Shown: positions 37,457-50,390 of the stretch, in pieces
How the letters are laid out: the number at the start of each line of letters is the position of its first letter
Numbering within the stretch: the stretch's first letter is position 1
From: Sapria himalayana
Lineage: Eukaryota; Streptophyta; Magnoliopsida; Malpighiales; Rafflesiaceae
NCBI GenBank assembly: GCA_029783825.1
Contig: JAREIK010002966.1
Coordinates: 521,551-585,550, forward strand
DNA length: 64,000 bases
Direction of reading: 5' to 3'
The notes under the pieces: model-generated
Seen by the model: only the letters and a program-made list of their open reading frames with translations
Databases searched by the model: none
What the model was told of the DNA's origin: nothing
Position numbers and translations under genes: made by a program

Positions 37457-39867
37457 AATAATTAGATAGACAAATGATAAATAGATAGATAGATAGATAG
37501 AATGATAGAAAGATAGATAAATAAATTGATAGATAGAGATAAAGATAGAAAGATAAATAGAAAGATAGATAGATCAATAAATTGAGACAAAGAGAGATAG
37601 AAAAATAGTAAGATACATAGATACATTGATAGACAGACAGATAGATAGATAGACAAATAAACAAATAAAGAGATAGACAGACAGATAGATAGATAGACAA
37701 ATGAATTGATAGATAAATAGAAAGATAGAAAGATAGACAAATATATATATTGAAACATAGACAATTAGATTAATAGACAAATAGATAGATCGACTAATAG
37801 ACAGATAATCATAGGGATACATAAATAAATAGATAGATAAATACATAAATAGATCATCAGTTAGACATATATATAGATAGACAAATAGATAGATAGATAC
37901 ATTGATTGTTAGATGGATATATAGATAGATACATAGATAGATTGTTTGATAGATAGATAGATATATGTAGAAATAGATAGATAGATAGATAGATAGATAT
38001 ACATATAGATAGATAGATAGACAAATAAACAAATATATATATATATTTAGATAGATATACACATAGATTGATAAACAATTTGATAGATAGAATGATAGAT
38101 AGATAGATATATAGAAAGATATATAAATAGATTGATAGATAGATAGATCGATTGATAGATATTTAAATAGATAGATAGAAAAAACAAATAAACAAATAGT
38201 CAGATCGACAAATTGAAAGATAGATAGATAGACAGACAAACAAACAAATAAATAGTTAGATAAACAAATAGATAGATAGATAGATAGAAAATAGATAGAT
38301 TCATTGATATATAGACATAAAGATATATAGTTAGATAGATAGACAAATAAGTAGTAAGATTGTGACATAGATAAATAGATATATACATTGATAGATATAC
38401 AAATAGATAGATACATAGACAGATAGTTTAATAGATTAATAGATAGAAAGATAGATAGAGAGATAGATAGACAAATTGATAAAAAGATCAATAGATAGAT
38501 AGATAGGTAGATACACAAATAGGTAGATAGAAATATAGTCAGATAGATAGATAAATATATAAATATATAGATAGAAAGTCAGAATGATAGATAGGTAGAT
38601 AGATAGTTAGATAGATAGACATTTTAACAGATATACAGATAAACTTATAGATATATAGATAGATAAACAAATAGACGGATAGATAGATTGATAAATAAAT
38701 TGACATATAGTCACATAGATTGATTGATAGATATAAAGAAATTCAAATTGATATATAAATAGATAGATAAATATGAATATAGATAGACAGACAAATAGAT
38801 AGATAGAAAGATAGACTGATAGATAGATAGATACATAGATACATAGATACATCAATACATAAATATATAAACACATAAATTGATAGATAGATAGATAGGC
38901 AAATCGACCAATAGATAGACAGATAGATAGATTGATTGAAAGATATACATATAGATAATTAGACAGATAAATAGAAAGAAAGAAATATAAATATATAAAT
39001 AGATAGATACACTGATATATTGATAGACATAGTGTCACATAGACTGATAGACATATAGATAGATAGACAAAAAGTTAGAATCATAGAAAGGTAGATAGAT
39101 AGTTAAAAAGATATATAGTTAGAAAAATAGATAAATAGACTGATAGATACAAAGATTGATAGACAAATAGATAAATAGATAGATAGATAGATTGATAGAA
39201 ATAGAGATTGACATATCGAGATATAAATAGATTAACTGATAGATAGATACACAGATAGATAAATAGTTAGAAACATAGATTGATAAATAAATAATCAAAA
39301 GATAGTCAGGTACATAAGTAGATCCATAGATAGAAAGATAGACATATATAGAAATAGAAAGATAGATAGATGATAAAAAGATATATAGATAGATATTTAG
39401 TTAAATAGATTAACTAATTGACAAATAGATAAATTGATAGATTGACAACTATATATATATATATACAGACAAATAGAAAAATGGAAAAATATATAGATAG
39501 ATAGATATATATATAGACATATAGATATATAGACCTATAGATAGATAGGAAAATAGACATATATATAGATAGACAGATAGATAGCTAGCTAGATTGATTG
39601 ATTGATAGATTAATAAATTGATAGAAAGATAGATTGGTAGATATATAGATAGATAGATAGATAGACTAAAAGCTAGATAGACATATAGACATATAAGATA
39701 AAAAGATTGATAGAAAGACAGATACATAGATAAACAAATAGATGATAGAAAGATAGACATATAGATAAATAGAAAGATATATATATATATATATATGGAT
39801 AGATAGATCGATAGATAGATAGATAGATATATACACAAATAGATAGGTAGATAGATAGATAGAATGA

Positions 39868-40120
39868 CAGGTAGACATGTTGAGAGGTAGATAGGTAGAC
39901 ATGTAGATAGATACGCAGCTAGACAAGTAGATAGGTTGATAGGTAGATAGGTAAACATGTAGATCGATAGATAAATAGATTGATAAATAAATAGATAGAT
40001 AGGTAGATAGATAGATAGCTAGACACGTAAATAGGTAGATAGGGAAATAGATAGATAAGCTAGATAGCTAGACAAGTAGACAAGCAGACGGGTAAAAAGG
40101 TAGATAGTAGGTAGACAGAT
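39868..40120 (+). repeat. GTAG/CATG-rich island 2 in array 3
   Basis: Units such as GGTAGACATG, GATAGGTAGA and CTAGACAAGTAG, about 250 bp, related to the islands near 35.1 and 41.2 kb. Confidence 0.8.
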
Positions 40121-40181
40121 ATATTGATTGAAAAATAAATTAACAGATTGACAGATAGTCAGATAAATAGATTGACAAATA

Positions 40182-40239
<58 letters not shown>

Positions 40240-41144
40240 AGGTAAATAAATAAACAGATAAATAGGCAGTCAAACAAATATATCGATATATATATATATA
40301 TATAAAGTTAGATATATAAATAGACAAATCGATAGATAGATAGATATATAGATAAAAAGGCATGAAAATAGATAAATAGATCGATAGATATATAGATAGA
40401 TAAATAGATAGGCATATTGATAGGTAGATATGCAAGTTGACATATCAACAGATAAACACATCGGTAGATTAACAAATAGACAAATAAAAAGATAAGATAG
40501 ATAGATAGTAAGAAATATAGACAATTTGGACAGATTGATAGATAGATAGATTTACAAATAGTCAAATAGGCAGATTGACAAATAAAAAGATTGATAAACT
40601 GATAGATAGATAGACATATAGATAGGTAGACAAAATGATAGATTGATATACAGAAAGATAGACATATAGATAGGCAGACAGATTGATATATTAAGAGGTA
40701 GATAGTTAAATACATAGATAGTTAGATTCATTAATAGACAAATAGATAGATATATAGATAAACAAATAGACGGATAGATAAATGGATAAATAGATCGACA
40801 GATAAAAAGATAGAAAGATAAACAGATAGATAGAAAGATAGATAGACAAATAGATATATAGATTGATTGATTGAATGTGAGATATATAGAGACAGATTGA
40901 TTTATAAATATACATATAGTTAGATAGATAGATAGATATAAATTTAGTTAGATATATAGATATTCAGAAAAATAGATAGATAGATAGACAGACAGATAGA
41001 TACATAAAACATAATGATAGAAGATAGATATATAAATAGATAGACAGATAGACAAATAAACAACTAGAAAGATAGATAGATATATAAATAGATAGACAGA
41101 TAGAAAAATAGATAGACAGCTAGCTAGATAGATAGATAGACTGA

Positions 41145-41275
41145 TAGATAGGTTGACAGGTAAAGAGGTAGATAGGTAGAAGGTAGATGGGTAATCTTGT
41201 AGATAGGTAGAAAGTTAGACAGGTAGAATGGTAGACATGTAGACAGGTAGACATGTATACTAGTAGATAGATAGA
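41145..41275 (+). repeat. GTAG/CATG-rich island 3 in array 3
   Basis: About 130 bp of GGTAGATAGGTAGA and GTAGACATGTAGACAGG units; the shortest of the three islands. Confidence 0.8.
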
Positions 41276-43366
41276 TAAATAGAAATATGGATAGATAAGA
41301 ATATATATAGATAGGCATATTAACAAATAGATAGATAACAAATTGATAGATAGACAGATAGACACATTGATAGATAGATAAATAAATATATAGACAAATA
41401 GTTAGATATATAGATAAATAGACAAATAGACATATAAACTGAAAGTCGGATAGATAGATTAATAGATAGATAGATTGATTGATTGACAAATAGTCAGATA
41501 GTCTGATTGATATAAATAAAAATAGACACATTGATAGATTGATAGAAAAAAAATAGGTAGAAATAAAGATAGACAGACAGATAAATAGATAGATAGATAG
41601 ATAGACATATAGATAGATCGAAATATAAATAGATAGATAGACACTTAGAATGATAGAAATATAGATAGATTAAATGATTAATGTATATATAGATAGATAG
41701 ATCAATAGATAGAGAGATATATAGATAGACAGATATACCGATAGAGAGATTAATAGATAGATAATAGATAGACATGCAGATAGATAGATAGATAAATAGA
41801 TTGACAAATAAATAATTACACCGATATATATTTATAGACAATTTGATAGATATATAGATAGATAGATAGTAAAGTAGATAGATTGATAAATTGATAGATA
41901 AAGACATAAAATGATAGAATTATTGATCGATAAATATATAAACAAAATTGATTGATAGATAGATAAATAAATAGACAAATAGATAGAAATATAGACAAAT
42001 AGATAAATATATAGATAGGCATATATAGATGGATGGATAAATAAAAAGATTGATAGATCATTAGATTGAAAGATTAATAGATAGAAAGATAGAAAAATTA
42101 ATATTTAGATTTATAGATAAATATGTAGATTAATAAATAGATAGCCTGATAGATAAATAGAAAGATATATAGATAGATAAATAGATAAATAGATAGATAG
42201 ATATATTGATTGATAGAATTATAGATAATAGTTAGATATATAGGTAGATAGATTAATTGATAGTTAGATAGAGAGATAGATTGTTAGATAGAAAGAAACA
42301 AAAATAGATAGATAGAAAGACAAATAGGAAAATTATTAGATAGATCTATAGATAGACAGATAGATAGATATAGAAATAGACATATAGATAGATAAACAAA
42401 TAGTTAGATAGATACACAGATATATAGAATGATGGAAAAATAGATAGACCCATAGATAGAGATATAGATAGATAGACAACTAGACAGATATACAGATAGA
42501 TAGATAGACAGATAGACAGATAGATAGATAGATAGATAGCCAGAAAGATAGAAAGATAGACAGATAGATAGATAGACTGATTAACAGATTGAAAGATATA
42601 CAAATAAATAGTTTGATATATAGACAATTATACAGATAGATAGATACACAAATGGACATATAGGCAGATAGATAGATAGTCATATAGACAAACAGATAGT
42701 TAGATAGCTAGATAGACAGATAGACAGATAGAGTTATAGATAGATATACAGATATACAGATAGTCATATAGATAGATAGATAGATAAATAGAAAGTTAAA
42801 TAGATAAATAATAGATTGATTGATTGACAAATTCACAAATTGATAGATAGACAGATATCTAAATAGATAGAATGATAGATTGATTGATAGTTAGTCAGTT
42901 AGATAGATTGATAGTTTAAAAGATAGACAAAATGATAGATAGACAGACATATAAATAGGTAGAGAGATATATATATATAGCTATATAGATAGTTACAAAT
43001 GAAAATACAAACACAGATATAATAATAGACATATAGATCGGTAACCATATAGACAGATAGAATGATCTATGAATAGACAAATAGATAGATAGATAGATAG
43101 ATAGACAGATTGATAAAAAGATAGATAGACAATTGATAGATAGAAATATAGATAAATAGACAAATAGTCAAATAGACAGATAGATTGATTGATTAATTGA
43201 TATAATAATAGAAAATATATATATATATAGATAGATAGACATATTAACATATTGATAGTTATACAAATAGACAACTAACAGATAGACTAATATACCGATA
43301 GAAAGATAGATAGTCAGTAATACTTATTTGTAGATAAACATGGATTGATTGATAGATAAACAGATA

Positions 43367-44640
43367 TTTCCTAGCTAATTAGATCGAGACATTTTCCGTT
43401 GCTAAATAATTATGTAATTTGTTTTTCTATTTTATATTTTATTGCAAACGATTATTTCTTAATGATAATTTTCACAAAATATATGCATTTATCTAGGAAT
43501 TTTTCTCTAGCTATTTGGGCTGGGTATAATTTCTGTCACTAATCTTTAATTATTTAATTTTGTTTATATTATATTTTTAATATTTTATGTACATTTCTAT
43601 ATTAAAGGTATGTCATGGCCAATGGATGAGTGATTCTTGAAAGACACATTCACCTCAATTAATTATAAAAATAGGATTTTATAAAAAAATATTTTCAAAT
43701 ATATATAAATACTAATAAAAATTTATATTAATAATGACTAAAATAATTATTTTTATTATTATAAAATTTTTTAAAATATACAAATTATTTTTTATGTAAT
43801 AATTAATTATGATAATTAAAATTTATATTAAAAAAACATTAAATAATTAATTATATAATTATAATCTTTTTTAAAGATATTTTTATTAATAATTAACATT
43901 CATAAAAATTACTACTAATAATAAGGTAAAATAATTATTTGTATGATTAAATAAAAAAATTTTAAAAATAACTAAATTAATGAATAAACTAGTAAATATT
44001 TATATTATTTAAAATAAATAAAATTATTTTAATGATTATAGAAATCTATTTAAATAATATTTACAAAAAGATTTTAAAATTTAGGAAAAAAAATTAAAAT
44101 ATTTTATAAAATTTAAAAGAAAATAAATTGATATTAAAAGATAAATACATAGTTGTTTTAATTACATCAAAAAAAATTTGATGATTTTAAAAAATAAATA
44201 TCTAAGTGTGGTTTTTAAAAGAATATGTCAAGTGTTTTTTAGGGGTTCAAACTGTATTATTTAAAATATCACTAATGAAATTTTTTTGTCCTAAAAATAC
44301 GTAAAATTATTTTATGGCATATAAACACTTAGAAAAAAGTACTACCAAACTAACCCTAAGCTTATTTTAATTAAAGTTTTATTTTTTTCCCTACTCAAAT
44401 TTATAAGAATTAAACAAATGAGTAAGATTTTTATTATTAACTTATAATATTTTACTTTTTATTAAAAGAATAATTATAACATTTTTTATTTATCTTCTTA
44501 GCTTTAAATAATTTTTAGAATTATATAAATTATAAATTATATCAAATAATATGAAATTATATTCCTTTATAATTATTTCATATTATAATCATAAAAAATA
44601 AATTGGACTCTTAAAAATTTATAACCATTATATATATATA
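43367..44640 (+). repeat. CACTA 5' leader, copy B
   Basis: Homologous in the same orientation to 52815-53880 of element C. Landmarks are TAGCTAATTAGATCGAGACA, ATTTATCTAGGAATTTT, GTCATGGCCAATGGATGAG, TGATTCTTGAAAGACACATTC and AAAAATTTATAACCAT. The outer ~450 bp, including the CACTA terminus, is replaced by GATA array 3. No gene is visible. Confidence 0.88.
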
Positions 44641-45941
44641 TATATATGAAATACTTTATTATTATATATTATTATTTATTTTATTTATGAAATAGTATCA
44701 TTTATTGCTAAATAAAATCTATTTCATTTTAATTTTTTTTATTTAAATTTTTATAATTTTGGTTTACTTTTATATTTTGACTTTTTTTTAAATAAAAAAA
44801 AGTGATAAATTCAATCAGTTAAACATTTATAGTTTTCATTAAAATAAATGCTAAGGCATTCAATCACTTAAACATTTTTCCTATCTTTCGAAGAGGAAGA
44901 GAGGAGAAGCATAACTAGCCTATGGGAGCACCCTATAAATTTTACCTCTTCATGTTACCAGGTAATATTATAATTGCTCCACTCCATCATAATACTATAT
45001 ACATCTTTCTGTCTCTATCAATTTGATTACTAATGGCGGAGTCTAGTATATACAAAATATTTGGTTTTTATTTTTTTAATTTTCCCCTAATATTCTTCTT
45101 ATTTCTTCTATTTTCATATCACTTATATGATTTTGACTATCTGCCATTAATGAAATAAAAATGGTTAGTGTAAACTTTGTTCGTTTTACTGTTTAAATTT
45201 TTAGGGTTATATAGATTTTAAATACAAAATGTATGCATTTTGTTTTCTACATTTGTAACCTAAGAAAAAAATTTTATGCTTAATGTTTTCTACTTCTATA
45301 ACTTAATAAAACAAATTATAGTTAATATTTTATGCTTTTGTAACTTAAGAAAAAATAAAATCAATGTTTATGGGTTCTATTTTTGTTGTCTCCAAAAATA
45401 TTATCAATAGATAAAATTATTTATAAACTTTTATACATTTATATAATCATATGACATTGTATATAAAGTCTATACTTTAATATATCTATATATATATAAA
45501 TGTATTACATTATATATAAACATTGATATGTTTATATAAACATATAATGTTATATATAAATAGTTATACATATGTATAAATATTTATAATTATCTATACA
45601 ACATTTACATAAAATTATCTATTTTTATATTTTTTTATATAACATTTATATAATATATAAAATATTTATACATATTTGTAAACAGTTATATAAAATATAA
45701 ATTTTTATATAAATATAAAATATTTAATATGTTTATATAAATGTGATATATATACTATATACTATTTATAAAAGTGTTACATATATATAATTATATATAT
45801 CTAACATTTATAAAACTATTTTAAACACAATATTATATCTAAACACTTGGTATATTTATAAAAGTGTGAAGTTTTTTTAATGATTAATTTTTTTAATGTT
45901 TAATGGATTTCAAATCAGTGGAAAGTGTGGTAGCTCTTAAA
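44641..45941. other. AT-rich segment downstream of leader B
   Basis: No gene recognised. Positions 44880-45060 are of ordinary complexity (GAAGAGGAAGAGAGGAGAAG, then ATGGCGGAGTC) but give no convincing product. Positions 45420-45860 are TATATAAA-type AT repeats that differ from the ~540-bp satellite. Confidence 0.5.
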
Positions 45942-46600
45942 TAGAGGTGTCAACCGGGTCAGGCCGGCACGAGGCACGACACGGTTTGGCCGTGCCTGTG
46001 CCGGCCCGGCATGAGAAAATCTCGTGCCCGGGTTAAGCACGAGTCGTGTCGTGCCGTGCCTGACCCGGCACGGTTCGGTGCCCGTGGCACGGCACACCGG
46101 CATGGGTTCGCCTCGTGTCCCCATGGCTTTGCCCCTCCCGCAAAAAAGACCCCGGCATGGGTCGGGGGGATTGGACCCGACCCAATCCCCCCCCCCCCTA
46201 ACGTGCAAAAAAAGAATAAAAAAAATGTAAATTTCAGCCGTTGGATCTCGCCTCCAACGGCTAGGGGGCAGAATCCAATGGCCATCATTATTCTGCCCCT
46301 AAAAAATTAAAAAAAAATCAAAAAAATGACTTTTTTTTCAAAAATATTTTCTTTAATCTTAAAATTCCACCCCACCCCTCTTTATAACATTTATATTTTT
46401 CATAAACATGTTTTCTCTCAAATCTCATATTTTCTCTCTCTAAAATCTTGCCTCTCTCTCTCGGGACTTGAGACTTCGGCATTCGGCTTGGATTTTCGGG
46501 AATCTCAAATTGAGCTTTGAATTTTTGAGCTTGCCTGTGGTGCACCGTACACGTGATCGACCTCACTGCTTTTACCGGGTAATTTATTTTTAGTTTTTTA
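45942..46600 (+). mobile_element. hAT transposon 5' end fragment
   Basis: Starts TAGAGGTGTCAACCGGGTC, a hAT-type terminus. It is followed by GC-rich subterminal GGCACG/CGTGCC repeats, a run of C, and a CCGTTGGATCT..CCAACGGCTAG palindromic pair. A CT-rich leader comes next, as in plant Ac-like hAT elements. No transposase (BED or hATC) follows, and the opposite end was not seen. Open frames across the GC-rich end are composition artefacts. It interrupts the CACTA B/E sequence. Confidence 0.78.
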
Positions 46601-46705
46601 TTTACTTTCTCTCTCTCTCATTTTATCTCCCCCCCCCTCTCTCACTCTCTCCCCATTCTCTCTCTTTCCCTCTCCCTCTTACCCCATTTTCTCTCTCAAA
46701 AAAGA
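46600..46705. repeat. CT-rich leader tract
   Basis: CT/CCCT microsatellite directly before the TPase C-terminal fragment. Element C has a similar CT-rich tract (56744-57085) upstream of its TPase. This fits an internal deletion joining the leader to the last exon. It could equally be the hAT leader. Confidence 0.6.
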
Positions 46706-46927
46706 AGAGCAAACTTAGCTATTGCACTGGGATTCCAAAAAGATAACATAAATAATATTTACCCTATGCATGTAGATGAAGATCCAGAAAATTTATATGA
46801 CTCAAATGATGGCCTAATAGAAATTAAAGATGATCAATTTTTATCTGAAGATGAGTTGGAACTTCCATCAGAATCAGATGAAATGCCAGAAGACCCATTG
46901 GAGGATGATAGTAATGCTGATATTTAA
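46706..46927 (+). pseudogene. CACTA E TPase C-terminal fragment
   Basis: An open stretch LAIALGFQKDNINNIYPMHV, then DEDPENLYDSNDGLIEIKDD, QFLSEDELELPSESDEM, PEDPLEDDSNADI and TAA at 46925-46927. It is the acidic C-terminus that follows DUF4216 in the transposase, nearly identical to 60510-60721 in element C. The remaining ~3.4 kb of the gene is absent, so only the last ~73 residues survive. Confidence 0.88.
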
Positions 46928-47066
46928 ACTATTATAATAGTATTATAATAGTAAACTATCAAAGACTTTGTAATATTTTGATGAAATATATTGGTGTGTT
47001 TTATTCTAAAATGCATGGTTGTTCATCATATCTCCATTATTTATTCTATATTTATTTTTTGTACAG

Positions 47067-49030
47067 TAGATGGCACCTAAAGGACATGGTCATGGTGGAG
47101 GTGGACATGGACACAGTAATGGACCAAATTCATCTAGTATTTTACACCATGTTGCAAATTCAGTACCATCACTTCCCACCATATCCAGACTTCAACATCA
47201 CAATCACCATCAACATATCCATCACCATCACCATCATTGACGCCTTTACTATCACCTTCATCATATATAAGCCCACCACGCATTTTCTTTCCTACACACA
47301 CTCTTGATCCATCACCATCTTCTACACCACATTTACACCAATAGTTCCTCCATTTACCAAACCATCGACATCATTAAATGTTGTGCATTCCTCTATATTC
47401 AGTGCTAATTTAGTAATGGAGATTGTGGATGAGAGGTATAAGAAATATGTAAATATTACTTGAATAAAAATTATGATGTTTCTATTATTGGTTTTTTTAT
47501 ATATAGTTATGATTTGCTATTTTTCAATGTTATTTATTTATTTGTAGAGTTTTATTCAATCTCACAAGTGTTCAGCTATAATTACAAAGTCTTTCATGAA
47601 AATAGTTAATTCTTAAGCATTCTTCCGGAAGAAAGTTTCAAAATTGATAACGAGACTAATTTTAATGACTTTAAAGTAAAAATAATGAAACAATAGCATT
47701 AAAAATTAATTATCTAATTAGTTAACTATTATGTTGGTTATTATTCAAGCAGTAAATAATTATGTCCTTGTAATTTATATAAATTGTTTTGTGATATTTC
47801 TATATATAGAATCAGTGCACATGGGCACTAAAATTTGATGGAAATAAAAAGTCATTATGGGAGAGTAAAGCTGTTGAATGGTATTATGATTTTGTCCATA
47901 AATTTTAAAACATAAAAGAAAGTCTTGATTTTATATCTAAGGATGACTGGCTCGTGTGGCTTAAGTATTGAGAGGAGCTAGAAGTGAAGAAAAAATTAGA
48001 TATTTCCAGCAAATATCAATGAACTAAGGTAGTCGGACAAGGTATAGGAATGTCTCGCCACAAAGGAGCTAGAAGTCAAAGTCGAGTATTGAGCATTCTT
48101 GAGATTTGGTACAATTTTAAAATTTTAAACATTTATATATTTAGTGGTTGTCCTAATAGTCCAGAACAAGTCTTATTAATTTTGTTTAAATTGTGTATCA
48201 TTTGTTATTTTATGACTTAATAAATATATAATCTTAGTTGGATAATTGGGTCGAGATCCCAATTTTATGAGATTTTCAGAAAGATGCATGTGAAGAAAGT
48301 GGATGGTCATTTTGTCGACAACAAGTCTCAGATGATTGCTATAAGAATATATTATATTAATAAAATTTCATAGTACTACAGTAAATTTTGAAAGCTGATT
48401 GGAATGCAAAATATTAAATTTATTTTATGTATATCTATAATAGTATTTTTCTCTTTATTTTTTAGAGGAACTAATGGAAGAACGTGTGATAGATGCTTCT
48501 CAACAAGTTGAGGGTTCTATGGATCTTCAACTAATTGACTATGATCCTATCTATTTGACGACCATATAAGGTCAAAAGAAGCAGTAAGTGTATGATATAG
48601 GCTCAAAGGGAGTGGTATTTTGTTGTAGCAGTCATGCTTCAAATTCATCTATCACAACAATGGTGGATGAGGCGGGCAAACAACAAGTAATAAAAACAAA
48701 TGAACATTTTAAAGTTAAGTAGATATAAATAAAAGAGAAGGATGAGCAGATATCTCATTTGAAGAAAGAAATGCATGAAATGAAAGAAGAGACGGATGAG
48801 CAGGTTAGTCATTTGAAGGAAGAAATGCAGGAAATGATAGAAGAGAAGGATGAGCATATTACTCATTTGAAGGAAGAAATGCAAGAAATTAAAAGAATGA
48901 ATGATGAATTGAAAGAAATTAAGAATGTAACGCAATAGCAAATGTACTATATTGGGTCACAATTAGTATCATTGACGCAACAGATAGCATTCCAAGATCA
49001 AGATGCGAAACCTCGCATGAGAGGCTAGCA
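47067..49030 (+). pseudogene. CACTA E TnpA (Transposase_24) pseudogene
   Basis: TnpA binds the subterminal repeats and brings the element ends together. The ATG at 47070 follows an acceptor (TTTTTTGTACAG). The start is MAPKGHGHGGGGHGHSNGPN, then a His-rich run and a TGA; a shifted frame continues Pro/Ser-rich. Exons follow: CTWALKFDGNKKSLWE, KESLDFISKDDWLVWLKY, TKVVGQGIGMSRHKGARSQS (47817-48110), MHVKKVDGHFVDNKSQM (about 48280-48335), EGSMDLQLIDYDPIYLTTI (about 48510-48570), and a coiled coil with three 19-residue repeats of the EEKDEQISHLKEEMQEM type (about 48735-48900). Several stops and frame breaks make it a pseudogene. Confidence 0.87.
48735..48905 (+). repeat. 57-bp coding tandem repeat in TnpA coiled coil
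   Basis: Three copies of a 57-bp unit (GAGAAGGATGAGCA..CATTTGAAGGAAGAAATGCA) encode Glu/Lys-rich heptad-like segments. The minus-strand open frame here is a shadow. Confidence 0.85.
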
Positions 49031-49199
49031 CAAATTCACCAACTAATTATGAGGATGATTTCGTATCAGAATTATTTCTAAACTATTTTTGATTTTTGTC
49101 TATGCGTAGCAAAACAAACTGAGATATTTTTTTAGGTATCAATTTTTTTTATTCTGGTTTTGTTCTTTCCTTTTCCAATTAACCTAATAATGAAACTTT

Positions 49200-50040
49200 G
49201 AAGGACATTTGATGTGAGATGCATGAAAAAATTTTGATTCAAAGCCTACAGACATTGTCATAGTCCTTCCTATGCATGGGTCCTATCTTTATTGATCTCT
49301 GCTGGATCAAAAGGATGCCAAGCTTCTATTATCTTAATTATTTTTGCAGACACACACTCTCTCTAAACTTCATTGCTGGATATTTTTTAGATATATTTTG
49401 AAATTATATGACAAAAACTTAGATTTGTGTTTATTCATATCTATAATTAATATTTTTATATATCTGTGAATATGTTTGTGTGTACCTGAATATTTTGAGT
49501 AGAGTTTTAGCCTATTATAGGTATATAAAAGGCTTGGCTAGTCCTCTTGGTATTGGGAACAACATATTAGCTTCTTAAGTTGTGAGATGAATGAAAAAAT
49601 CCTGGTCCCACTCAGTGACATGTTTGTTCTTGTCCCACTTATTTCGTGCAGATATGTGTTGTTACTATTCAGTTCTACGATGGCTTATTATTGGTCATTG
49701 GTGGAATTAAACTTTTGAAATGTTAATAGCCATTACGATTGCTAATGAAATTCAATTAAATGAGTTCATTTTGTTTGTTCTTCTACTCTTGCATGTTTGT
49801 AGTTTCATGGATGATAATAGGCTGAACATGAGGAACAGTGCCTATTACCAGCTATTTTTCCAGGGGCATCTTGGTCTACAACTGATACATAGCATGGGAG
49901 ATCATGACAAGAAGCCTTTCTTACCAGGGTGTGATCTTAACAACTTTATGGTCAATGCCAACAATTCATTCAATCCCCATGAATCCATTGTCTCCAATAG
50001 TTATCTTGCACTGTAATAGATTAGAGATGGCTGGATAAAA
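49200..50040 (+). repeat. CACTA 3' conserved block, E copy (inverted relative to D and H)
   Basis: Reverse complement of 18490-19130. Matching landmarks are TTCATTGCTGGATATTTTTT, CTGTGAATATGTTTGTGTG, AGAGTTTTAGCCTATTATAG, TAGTCCT.TTGG..GGGAACAACA and GTGCAGATATGTG. A 98-codon frame at 49720 (MLIAITIANEIQLNEF) lies here without known similarity and is probably fortuitous. Confidence 0.78.
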
Positions 50041-50149
50041 TAAAAAGATAAGTTTTTGAAGTTTTGTCCCATCTTTATGAAGTATAAATGGGATAATACT
50101 AATTTGTTGTAGTTTTGTGTTATATGATGTTATGTGATTATATTTATGT

Positions 50150-50390
50150 GAGTATATATGTATGTGTATACTATTGTATATATGTACATATATAATCAGT
50201 ATCATATATATTGCAGTACATATGTACATATATAATCAGTACCATATATATTGTAGTATATATGTACATATATACTCAGTATCAAATATACTGAGTATAT
50301 ATGTCGATATACTGAGTATATATGTAGATATACTAAGTATATATGTATGTATATACAGTAGTATTATATGTACATATATATGAGTTTGTA
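50150..50390. repeat. Quasi-palindrome TA array, E copy
   Basis: Tandem units of about 40-60 bp with TGTACATATATAATCAGTA, then ACTGAGTATATATGT. It is the same family as the D and H arrays and ends where the foldback element begins. Confidence 0.88.

Larger units (their letters stand above)
33726..43366 (+). repeat. GATA tetranucleotide array 3
   Basis: The longest array, about 9.6 kb, with GATA on the plus strand. It contains a (CA)n/(TA)n run at 34010-34062, a TTTA island at 36607-36705, TATG units near 35665, and three GTAG/CATG-rich islands. Left border: the foldback arm. Right border: the CACTA 5' region B. Long minus-strand frames, up to 314 codons, reflect the stop-free TATC strand. 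Confidence 0.98.

Noticed and set aside
44880..45060. Possible gene start (ATGGCGGAGTC) in the AT-rich leader
   Set aside because: The frame closes within a few codons and no protein similarity is recognised.
45915..46310. GC-rich open frames on both strands at the hAT end
   Set aside because: These overlap the terminal and subterminal repeats of a hAT element; composition explains them.
48645..48941. Phe/Leu-rich minus-strand frame of 98 codons
   Set aside because: It is the antisense of the TnpA coiled-coil repeats.
49720..50016. 98-codon open frame as a possible gene
   Set aside because: It lies in the 3' non-coding block shared with D, has no recognised domain, and its frame is not evidently kept in the D copy.
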